A stretch of 64,000 nucleotides of DNA from Balanoglossus misakiensis. Its lineage: Eukaryota; Hemichordata. The position numbers were made by a program, and so were the translations under genes. The notes below the pieces were generated by a model. The model was not told the DNA's origin and searched no databases. It saw only the letters and a program-made list of their open reading frames with translations. Shown here one piece after another: positions 22,315-33,036 of this stretch (position 1 is the stretch's first letter; each line of letters starts with the position of its first letter). Location: NCBI GenBank assembly GCA_040954595.2, contig CM082594.2, forward strand, positions 4,588,001-4,652,000, read 5' to 3'.

Positions 22315-24528
22315 TGAAGTCCTAGAAATGAAATATTACTCTCACTACCTCTGCTGTCAAATACCGTAGTATAATCAAATTAATACCTTTCAAAGATGCA
22401 GCAAAATGAGAAATGATAACCTTGTCTATCAAATATTGAAAATTGAAAAAAACATTTTTGATAAAGTCACTGTTTCCACTAATTAAGTGCAGATGGGAAA
22501 CATCCTGTAGCTGGATCTGGAAAACTAGAAAACAAGATTAGCTCCATTCTGCACCTTTTTTAGTTTTTGTCTTTTCTGCACTTTTTTCCTACAAATTTAT
22601 GATATCAAAAGTAAGACTGTAGATTGACTAATGGTGGTTGCATAGCTCAGTTCATTTATGAGTAAACAAGAGACCCTAACAGATATTAGACCGTATTCCA
22701 AGAAACGTAACATTGTTGATGACATTTGATACAGAATCTGGGGATTAGAGAGGTAGTTTAACAATCCGTTATCAAAAACATGGCAGCATATTCATATCTG
22801 GTTTCTGTATAGTGTAACACAATTGTGACACCTGACCGGAATTGGGTTATACCGCTCTATATTTAGACACGAATAAAGCTGATTTCAAACAAACAACTTT
22901 AAATCTGATGACTTTTTTGTCACTTGTGGCTTCAGGTCAATTTATACCTGTCACACAAACATCAGCCTATTACACTGCACGCTTCACTCAGTGCCGTACA
23001 TGTGGCAATAAATTAACGCACAGCTGGTGAAACGTTATTTTTATTATATCGCACAGAGCACTGAATTGTAGTTTGCGTTTTGCATGTACCACATGCTCGC
23101 GCGGACCATTTCGCAGATATAATAACGCAGGGGGTTGTGGGGTAGTTTGCGTTCTGAGCGCGTGCGTTAGCCATGTACTGGACGCTATGTTGAACGCAAA
23201 TCATACCATCATGCATTGCAGATACCTTATTGGCCAAACAATAATAATGTTAATTGCTATGCACAAACGAGAAAATGTAAACACTATGCATTGAACCCAG
23301 CCTCAGGGATATGAATAAAAAACATGTGGTTGATACACAGAATAAAAAAAAACTTGAAAAAATATCCAAACGTTACAGATTGTGGCCCTTTAAAAATGAA
23401 TTGAGGCTGTCAGACCAATGCATGTTCCTGAAGAGATGACTGGATTTTAAGGGAAAACATTTAATGGCTTGACAAACTGGTTATCTTTAACTGCCCCCAT
23501 GGCCCGAGATGTAGAAATGTACATTATCTGGAGTATACTCCCACTAAGGTGTGTTGTACTTTCTCTCTATGTGAAATCTAATAATCTCGTAAAATTCCTG
23601 CGAGATTTGTTAATCTGGAGAATCCATTGATACATGAAACATCACTTAATTTCAGATAGCAAGCAGCTGGGAATTGTAGCGATATCTTTCCGTGTGTAAT
23701 CTAATTATATTGGAAAACCCTGAATTGGCAAGAACATCCCAGTGTCATTATTAAACAGCAAGTTCCCGCTGTGCTGCATCTTTTTGAAATTTGTTAATGC
23801 GATTACAGGATGAAGTAAAAACAGGTTTGTGAACTTTATCATATTTGATTCCACTCACTCACTCTTCGCTTTTCACCGTAGTAACTTTAGTTTAGGTTCT
23901 TGTATGTTGAAAGCACTCTAGTGGACCACTGTCAGTGTCATGTCACTCTCTTCATATATATGTGTGTGTTTAAGTCTGTCTATGTGTCCGTCCACACAAA
24001 AAATTGTGGAGGTCATACCCGTAGTATCACCATTGACAAATTTTATCACAGACAATTCCCACACTCCACTCCACTAAAAATTCCAATTCTCTTCACACGT
24101 GAAATTTATAGCTTGTCTTATTGCTTTTCAAACCATCTCTGCCCTACTTTCCTGTTGAGAACACTCTTGTACAATGAACACCCATATTGTTTTGAAATGT
24201 TAAAATAATTATCCTTAGCTCTAGGGTTCAGTGCTCGCACACTCCTGCTTTTAATTTTACTAATGGACCATTCCAATTATTTTTTGTTTCACTTCCTAAA
24301 TGAAATAAGATGAAAGTAATTTTGATAATTACAAAAAAGAAAACAAAAATGTGGAAGGAAGTACCCAAGGTATGAGATAAAACACTGCATTATAATTAGC
24401 GGTATTAAGAAAAAAGAGTGGATAGAAAATGTGATGAAATGCAATAGTAGTGGCCATTAACACATTGAAAGATAGTCCAAATTAGACAGGCTTTTCCTCT
24501 TTTTTTATGACAGTCATATACAGTGAAA

Positions 24529-24690
24529 CCTGTCTATCAAGGACACCTCTGGGACTGGAAAATGTGTCCTTAATAGAGAGGTGTCCTTAATGGACAGGTA
24601 ATATTCTATTCAAACTGTGACTTTTGTCTTGAAAAATACAACATGTATGTCCTTAATAGAGAGGTGTCCTGATTAGTGAGGTGTCCGTAA
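24529..24690. repeat. Hairpin repeat with GTGTCCTTAATAGAGAG units
   Basis: CCTGTCTATCAAGGACACCT at 24529 pairs with the arm ending GGACAGG at 24598, with two mismatches in 22. Further degenerate copies of AGAGGTGTCCTTAAT follow to about 24,690. There is no coding potential. It resembles short interspersed repeats of marine invertebrate genomes; family assignment needs a repeat library. Confidence 0.6.
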
Positions 24691-24713
24691 TGTGCATATG
24701 TAAAATAGGGGAG

Positions 24714-24779
24714 GCTGTATGGTTTAATGGGCCAAATCCATTGTTTTCTATAATAAGTTAAATGGGGTGAAAGGGTTAA
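24714..24779. mobile_element. Partial TTAA-type MITE fragment
   Basis: The right end GGGGTGAAAGGGTTAA at 24764-24779 and internal CCATTGTTTTCTAT match the element at 43633-43728. The left terminus is missing, merged with the preceding hairpin repeat. Confidence 0.5.
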
Positions 24780-26058
24780 ATATCTCATTAGGTGAAGCAA
24801 ATGTAACGGTAATCAAACTGTTATTGATAGATGTCTCTTCATCATTTTCATACACATTATCTTGAATCTAAGCACACGATCAAATTTTGAAGATAAGGGT
24901 TTATGATCATCAATTTTTTGGTCAAATTATGTCAAATTGATTTCTAATTAATAAGGATCTTTAACCAGAACTGGACATAATTTGATAGCCTTTGCCACCT
25001 TTCTTGACACTAGTACTTTTTGTAGATCCTTGGAAAGCAGTCCTCAAGGTTTACTGCAGACGGTTTAATTCTGTTTCATCGTTATTCTTCGTTCGTCCAT
25101 AGTTTTGGTAAATTGCTGTTCACCCCAATGAACTTGCTTGTATTAACAGGCTTGTTACCCTTTATACATGTCTAATGAAAAACATTATTCTCACAAAGAG
25201 AACTCGAAGCTCTTAATCACCTTTCGATAAAGTACACATGCTATGATTTTATTTTTTATTCAATTACATTGTGTTTTCATCAACTGCTTCCATCTCCAAT
25301 TAATTGCCATTGTCAGCAGAAATAGGATCTGCAATTCACCTGAAAACACGTCCTTCAAAAAAAGTGCATTGACCGGGGTGGGAGTTAATTCGCCCCAATG
25401 AGGTCCTGAATTAAATTCATTTTTATGACTGAATGTGTTCCATACGGCGCGAGGAGATCCCGCTGAGTGAAAAAGTACCGACCGCGTGATGGTTTGTGAA
25501 TCAGCGTGGATGTTTTTCTACTTTGAGAGAGACCACAAAAGCATATTGCGTGTGAATATGGGTACGCCCACGATTGAGTAACTTTTGTCCCCCCCCCTCC
25601 CCCCAAATGTCTACGCCATCACATACATTCTTTGTGGCTTTCAAGTCAAGGAGGATTTCCCTGATGTTTTCCGCACACACCATTGACGAAAAAAAAAAAT
25701 TAAACGACTCTGCGTAATTGGATGACACAGATCAACCTCTGGTGGACAAGATTAAACAGAAAACAAAATCAATGTCTGTCTGCAATTTTAAATTGGGAGG
25801 CATGCCCGTCACAGCAGTCATTGGCAAATTGCATTCGTTTTTTTTTTCGTGTGTGGTTTTGTCAGTTTTGCTATCAGTATAATTACCCGAGTCATCCGAG
25901 GGTGACTTGCTTGTTTTCAGTTTTCACCAGCTCATCAGTATGGGCTGAAAGATTTCTCTTTTATTGATTCTGCTAGTCTGCCATTTTAGAGTCTGAGAAA
26001 TATATCATCTTGGTGAATGTAATGTTAGTGTTTCCTGAACCGTCTGTCCATTTCATTT

Positions 26059-26142
26059 TGTGTTTGTTTGTTTGTTTGTGTGTGTGTGTGTGTGTATGTG
26101 TATGTATGTGTGTTTGTTTGTTTGTTTGTTTGGGTTTGTTTG
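26059..26142. repeat. (TTTG)n/(TG)n compound microsatellite
   Basis: Alternating TTTG and TG units read directly over about 84 bases. Confidence 0.9.
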
Positions 26143-26727
26143 TTCACTCGCATCATTCATTAATCAGAGCCAGCATTCCAGTTCAGAGCATCCAGTGCAA
26201 TCTCAATTTTTGCCATTTATGAATGAAAGCACTGAGACACACTCCAATTGAATGGAACAGACTAGGTGAAAACGATCTTTCTCGGCACACATACATAGCT
26301 GAAAAATAGCTTTTCAGCACTTATTCAGGAGAAATTCAAAACAGTTGTGAAATAAAAATCGATTGGAAAAGGTTATGAAATATAAACATTGATCAGAAAT
26401 ATCAGCTGCTGCCATTTTATTGTTACACGTTTTATGTATTACCACGATTTCTGTAGTTTCAATTGAAAAGTCAAATTATATTAAACCAGCTTCAGCTGTC
26501 AGCTGTATCATTCAAATAAACAAATAAATACTGGGCTTTTTTGACACTGACTCAAAATGAGGAATGTTACATTATAAGTTTTACAATGATATAAGGGATT
26601 GATGGTACTAGAACAATTTTGAAAGTCACAAGTATGATGGAATGTTGCTGTCACAAGAATGAGATTCATATGTTCATGGGTCCAAGAGAAGACAGATTGT
26701 CTCATTCAACAAATCTTTCTTCAGAAG

Positions 26728-26916
26728 ATGAAGAGACTATGTTTCATCGTTACTTGTCTGTTACTTTTTGTAGCTTTCACAGATGCCAACATCGATCTGC
26801 TAATTTCAAGAGGAAATCTTTTTGCCCACAGACAAGAATTAAAGCAACCCTACCCTTGCCAACAGTCAGCACTTAGCAATAATTCCGCAATAGTTTCAAG
26901 ACCGACCCTGTTGTAA
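26728..26916 (+). CDS. Possible small secreted peptide (62 codons), unassigned
   Basis: Not recognised. The frame starts MKRLCFIVTCLLLFVAFTDA, which has a charged n-region, a long hydrophobic core and a small residue at a plausible signal peptidase site, followed by 42 polar residues with one Cys and no dibasic sites, ending at TAA. An exon-like stretch follows (acceptor-like TGGTTAG near 26,952, donor ACAT|GTAAGTAT at 27051) but joining the two is not secure. It could be a chance ORF; codon use is not informative at this length. Confidence 0.2.
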   Translation: MKRLCFIVTCLLLFVAFTDANIDLLISRGNLFAHRQELKQPYPCQQSALSNNSAIVSRPTLL

Positions 26917-27262
26917 TTGTCATTTTCTCTATTTTTTTCTTGGACCTGGTTAGCTTGCTTGCCTTATTGGACCTGGTGATCATTGGGCCTAATTTGATGT
27001 CATATTATTCCTGCCATGGTGGAGCTGTACGGCATACTTTAGAAGATACATGTAAGTATTACCCCTTTAAAGTCTACGCTTTCACTTATAATCCAAAATT
27101 CAATTATTCAATTATGTGTGCAATTGATTGGTATGAGTCAAAATATAACTGATGTCTGTTGCAGTTGAATGTACAAAATTCTAATCAAATCTGCAATATT
27201 TTGAAAGTAACTAGTAGAAGTTCATGAGGTCTCCAACACTTCTCAAGTGTGATCTTGTGAAG

Positions 27263-27474
27263 TACTGTAAAACACTTAATTTTCGCGAGTTGAAATTTTG
27301 GTGATATCAAGAGAGGCCACTGTTTCGTGAGTATTAATTTTCACGTTCTCTTATTTCATTCACTGCATCGTTATCTTCAAAAAGAATTTACGCGACTGTT
27401 TATTTTCACGCTATTTTGGCTCTTGCATATTTCGCGAAAATTGATTGCTCGCGAAAATAAAGTGTTTTACAGTA
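27263..27474. mobile_element. TA-flanked MITE with 27-base inverted ends
   Basis: The tips TACTGTAAAACACTT and AAGTGTTTTACAGTA, continuing to CGCGAG/CTCGCG, form 27-base inverted ends with one mismatch. The outermost TA on each side fits a TA target duplication as made by Tc1/mariner elements. The interior has further TTTCGCGAAAA palindromes and no ORF. Similar TTCGCGAAA-containing MITEs occur in several marine invertebrates (recollection, not searched). Confidence 0.75.
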
Positions 27475-30400
27475 TGTAAAATTATATTTCTGTGGAACTT
27501 TCCTGTGACTCGGTTTTAGTACTCTTACCGAAGTCAAAACACATACATACCATATGTCTGTCTTTAATTTAGATGAAAATATTTTTTCACCACCTTGTCA
27601 AACACCCACGCATGTTTTCCTGTAAAGATAAGCTGTGGAAAGTTTCCGGGTGATAGAATTTTGATAATCTAATTTATCTGAACCACCAGATCAGTTCCCC
27701 TCTCTCGCAATCCCGCCCACGCAGTCTCCTAGGTGTTGATGTAACCTACATTTGTGGAATTTTTTTAAGAAGCGCTTTGATGTTTTGTTTTTGCTGTATG
27801 AAATTCCTTGTCATTTTCTTATCAACACAGCCCATGTGTTTACAGTCAGCATTGTCAAAATTTAATTTGTCAAAATAATAACAGTGGTTGTATATGTGTA
27901 CATTTGTATGTGGGCGCTTCAGGGAGTAGAATAAGACTTTGTTGTAGTTGATATGAAGAACAAATTTTGCCAAAAATTATAAGTGGACTCCTCTCTCGAA
28001 ATACACACACCCCTCCACTTCTGTCAATGCCGTCTTAAAAATAGCACCCTATAACTGTGATGAACAAGTCTGGTTGAATATCTGTGAAAAAGGGTCCCTG
28101 GCAATTAAAATCAAAACTTTTCAGATAGATTGATGATTATTGATAGGCCCATCATCACCACACACTGAATACGTGCATTTGGCAAGGGTTTCTCACTGGA
28201 GCCCAGTGAGTGTGTCTGCCATAGATTATTTCATATGCCGCCCCAATCAAAGAAAAAAAATCATGAGTTCAAATATTTAATGAACTATAAATAGTACCTA
28301 ATCTACTTATCTTGCCTTGTGTTGACAAGTTAAAAATTAACCATCGCGTATGATGCCCATGTCTTGTTTCCCAGGAAAAATGAACAATGTCAGTTTTTTT
28401 AATGAAGTCCATAATTGACTGCTCCAATTCATGGAACAGGGCAGAAAATCTAGGTTTCGGTAAACTTTACTTTTAATGTTTGATGGCTATTTCATCATCA
28501 CAAATTATTTGCAGGCAAACAAGGGAAAAATAAATTGATAAATAATTAAGATTTTAATTACATTTCAAAAGAACTCCAGTGTAATATCAAAATCCGTCAT
28601 ATTTTGTGACAAGGATGAAAGGAAATCTGTCTTGAAGAAAGTGTACGATATCTTTATCAATAATTTATGTCTTTCCTAATATTAGATCTGCACCAAAGAA
28701 GTTCAGTGTGCCCTGTATCGATCATGGCCCTCAGGAATTGTGGGTGTTCTGTTTTATCATGAGATTATGATTTTTCTTGAGGAGGAGAGAGGAAAATAGT
28801 GCACAGACGAGTTCAGTGTGGCCTGTTTTTACCATGACATAAAATCGCATATATATATACAGACCCGCCAATAAGTATTCTGGAAAAAGTAAGAATCTGC
28901 GTAACTGTGGCCTATTTCAAGATAACTTGATAGTTTTGGACAATATAATTTTAACCACAGAGCTCTTAATCAAATATTTTTTTATACCAAAGAGATATCA
29001 AAGGAAAGGTCTGTGAATGAATTTTATTCTGTATCATCACAATATATTGGCACTAGAACACTTATTTGATGCTTAAGGCCCCTTATAAGGCCCTCTTAAT
29101 TTGTTCAAATTTTCAACAACAGGTTACAGGCTTTCAGCATTTCTTGCATTATTGATAAATGATCACGTTTAAAGACCAAGAAAAATACTTGGATGAAAAG
29201 AAAATGTCATGTTTCAGAAATCTGAATGAAACCTGCATGTATGTACCTTCTCGTGACATCATGTGTTTTTGACAGAGAAAAAACAATGTAATCAAATCTG
29301 GCTCCCAGGAGGTCAGTGCGGCCTGTATCTTTCACCGCGGATTCTCCTTGACACATCGTGATCTTGATCGGTTGCCGATCGGTATTCATCGGGACAACTG
29401 TCGCCTCGATTACACAGATGATAAATCAGAAACTTCCATCCACCCAACCTTTTATTGATCACAACATCGCTCTGTAGTCCAGGGTGACACGCGGATACTT
29501 CGAGATGAGATGTGTGTTTGTATTTTGGCCTGCTTGTCATGTGATGCGTATGCCGAGACTCTTGTTGATAATCTGGGACACGTCTTCAGTGTAGTGCCAG
29601 GCAACTGACTTTGAATACCAATGCGTCACATTCACAGCTTAAATGGTACCTGTTAAGTGGTGCACAGTATGACAAGAATTACTTTAACAGCATTTTGATG
29701 AGTAGAAGTCAGCTTGCACTCCATGAAAAAAATTAGATGAAGCAATCAGGAAATAAATTTGATAGAAAAATAAAAATCTGGGTGTCACATGCTGGAAAGT
29801 GCTAGAAAAAGTCTTTACTCTTACCGACTACATCCTGTACTGAAAGATAAAATTGATAAATAATATATCATTATGAAGAATCTTTAATTTGAAAGGCACA
29901 GCTTCATGTGATCATTTATGAATGTACATGAAACAAATGTTCTGACTCTTTCAACACTGATCTGAAAGAATATGGAGACGTGTAGTTACAGTTAAAGATG
30001 TCTCTAAACATCAAAACAATCATAGCCATCCCACAACAAGGAGATGTCAAACAAGTATTTTAAAAATCTTTATTGAGAAGCACATGCTTTTTACAAATGG
30101 CCTTAGAATGAAGGGACGTGGCAAGTGTGTTGATGTATGTGTTGGCTGGCTTTTTGCTGTAGCAGTGCTAGTGACCTGAAGTGACCTCGAGACACTGGTA
30201 ATTGCACATGCAAGAATATAGCAGCGTTGTTGCCTGGTGACAGGGCTGCTGGCCAACGCCCCCATTAGCTGCTATTAGCACTTGGTGTCATATTTCGTTT
30301 GAACACTTAAGCCATCATCAACATTGTCAAATGCACGCTAACTAACCCTGTAAACCCCCCCCCCCAAAATGAGCTTGTTTTACCACTTCTAGCCCCAGTG

Positions 30401-30937
30401 TGACTGCAGAGTGTTTGAGGCGGAAATCAATTGCGATCCTGTGGGTTATTGTGGCCAGCTGGTCTCACTAGGTTGTGAAATTGTTGCAGCATGCTTTTTA
30501 ATAGTTGGTCAAAAAATGTCTGGATACAGTTTGGGGGTGATGTTCATTCCAGCATGCTTTGATTCGGTCAAAAAAGGGTTATCCACAGTTTTAGGAGAAA
30601 AACCCGTCCCAATAAAAATGTCAAGTTTAACAAGACTGTCGCGAGTAATGTTTCCGAAAAACATGGCAGGAACATGTGTCTGGTGCAAATCAGACAGACA
30701 CAGGGCACATGTTGTGACTGTATTTTTGAAATTGCATGACAGGTGGTGGGACTTGCTTGTCTTGAGAGTGTGCTGCAGATTAATCACTTTGGCTTTGCTG
30801 TTGTATATCAACTTTATTGATTGTCGCGAGGATGTACGTGTTGGCAAAGACCCAGTCATTAGCTTCTTTACGGAGAAAATGGATCTGACTCCATGATACG
30901 TCACAGTCTGATAATTTCCTAATTAAGAGAGTCTTTA

Positions 30938-31100
30938 AGGAACAATGTCACTCGCCTTTGACATTATTTGGTTATATTATTTTCTTTTGTTGTTCAGCTC
31001 ACTGAAATATGCTCACTGATTAGTTGCTGCAATTCAACTCACACCCTGTATATGAACATAATACATGAATACTTCAGTCATTCATTTTTGGTCAATACCA
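30938..31100. repeat. Dispersed repeat, copy 1
   Basis: It shares ordered blocks with 45255-45440: AATGTCA/AGTGTCA, TTTGACATTATTT, CTGAAATATG, CTCACACCCTGTA and ATGAATACTTC. Blocks keep order and approximate spacing, so these are two diverged copies of one element. Borders are approximate. Confidence 0.5.
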
Positions 31101-32960
31101 AAAATTATTTTATTTTACTGTAGTACTGGGATGTTATTTCCATATACAGAATGTGAGTTGAACTTGAAGTGTGACAACCAGTAATTGAGCATAACACAAA
31201 TGAAATTGAAAAAAATGTTAAAGGTGACTGACTCAAATGTATCTTTAAACTGAAATGTGTTACTTAACGTCACACGTAAACTGGAACTCTGGCCTAAATA
31301 TCACCATATCCAAAAATAACTGAGATTTTCTGATATTTTTGGATCATTGATAAATATGCAGTGATATTCATGAGAGGAAAAAATATGGAAGTAAAATTTT
31401 CTCTCATCTGTTCCTTTTATCAGCTATTTTTAATAGTTATGAAATGTTTTTATAATACTACCTACTTTTTTTTAGTTTCCTCTGTCTACAGTTTGTCACT
31501 GACCATAAAACACCACTTTTTATCTATACAGTCTGTGCATTTTCATTGCGTTTACTAGCACCAAAATTGTTTGAAACGTGAATTCTATATCTGTCAAAAA
31601 TAGACCAAGAACCAGTGCGTAGGAAAATGGCTGCGGAAAGTTCAATGCAGCTGGAGATGTAATTTTTTATATTTTAATACCAAGTCACGTGAACTCTGAC
31701 ATTTGGTGTGACCTCTTTTACACTGCACTGGGACGTTTACGAACCGACCAGTTCAGCATTTCCAAACGTAGATGAATTCTTCTGAAAAACTGTTGCCCTT
31801 TTATATATTTTTCATGATGCAGATGTGAATGCGCGAGTGCGTGAGTCAACAAATACCTATGCATTTATATGTTGTAAAACGGCTGAAATATTTAAATCGT
31901 AAATTTCAACAGTCACAGCACTTGTTGTCAAGCAATCGCAATCGTTTAGATAGCATGGTCAATATTGACTCAGAACCCATTCAGAGGGATATTCTAACTG
32001 TTTGATATTGACATTCGGAATTGACATGTCTTTGAATTTTTTTTTTTTTTCAGGTGACTGAGAATTACTACAAGGTGCTTGTTCTCATGCGGTTGTTACA
32101 ACTGTAACATGTTTTGGTTAATTACAAGCCAATTCACAGACTACCACCCATGAATTCTCCAGCATCACTTTAGAGGTGAGTTCGCACACCGAAACAGCGT
32201 GGAACTTGAGGCTTTTCTTTCTACGCTGCACACTCCCTCCCTGACGCATTATATTAACATCCACTTAGCCGCGTTGAAAAGGCCTCCCGTTCTCCGCCGT
32301 ATTAATTATGCCCTTACAATTAAATTCTTGAGATTTTGCGGTGAAAACACTTAAGTGGAGAAGTGAATGGTTGTGAGTGAAGACCTGTCTTTCAGCAGGG
32401 AGATTTGCCAGACCATTATTCTCACCAACGAACGGGGGCTTCTGCACTGCACTGCCCCTATTTATATGCCATTGAATATTTATATTGGAGAGGGATTGAA
32501 GCCCGGCACTGCACCATTCAGTCCCACTGTCAGTATCTCTTGTTCCGGATACGCTGTGTTGTCAGGAGTTGGCCCCTGTGCCTGCCAGTATTTCCTCTCA
32601 GTAAAATAAACCAATCTTAATGTTGTCATCTCGGGGTTTCAGCTAAAAGGAAGAAAGCCGCCTCGCTCGATGCCAGCGTGATTGTTATTATTTTTTTTTT
32701 TTAAACTGCAGTACCAAAGGCGTTACTCTCTTCTCGCTCGGTGTATAGTCCGTGTATACGTTTGCATGCATGGTATATCAACGTGTACGCTGCTGCTGCA
32801 CTGAGTCCAAGCTGTCAGTTCTCGTACGGGTACCGCAGAGTTGAGCCGACGGGACTGCGTCGTGGTGACTGCTGCCGAGACAAGCTACTACACTTGACCG
32901 CAGAAGATATAGCTTCCTTTACATAAATACAAACCGGCACATATAAGGAGACTGGGAACC

Positions 32961-33036
32961 ATGGCCAACAGAGACGTGCTCACATGGGACAAATTCAGCC
33001 CGGCCGAGTTCGAACAACTGCAGGACTACGCATCAT
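32961..33036 (+). CDS. DGKB: Type I diacylglycerol kinase (DGKB-like), first coding exon
   Basis: Seen: ACCATGG start context, in-frame TAG upstream at 32910-32912, 25 codons plus one base ending at the consensus donor T|GTAAGTGA. The peptide includes WDKFSPAEFEQLQDYAS. Known: animal DGK alpha, beta and gamma begin with a short recoverin-homology lead containing the same pattern (L-S-P-x-E-F-x-Q-L-Q-x-Y). In human DGKB a coding intron falls at the same place and the following intron is very long. These kinases phosphorylate diacylglycerol to phosphatidic acid and are Ca2+-regulated through EF hands, followed by C1 domains and the catalytic domain; none of those exons is in this window. An invertebrate would be expected to have a single gene representing alpha, beta and gamma, so the symbol reflects the AGMO linkage. 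The exon is short, so the call leans on motif match and position. Confidence 0.8.

Larger units (their letters stand above)
16826..32960. other. Intergenic region AGMO to DGK, no convincing gene
   Basis: About 16 kb without an exon I can assign. It contains a block with more CpG than its surroundings (about 16,850-17,760) with a 131-codon ORF at 16826-17221, orphan ORFs at 18093-18365 and 30411-30896, a 62-codon ORF with a signal-peptide-like start at 26728-26916, four foldback or MITE-like elements, and simple repeats. From about 32,200 to 33,000 CpG content rises again, consistent with the DGK promoter and 5' UTR. Confidence 0.6.

Noticed and set aside
32942-32948. TATAAGG as a TATA box for DGK
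   Set aside because: It lies only 19 bases before the ATG, too close for a usual start site with any 5' UTR.
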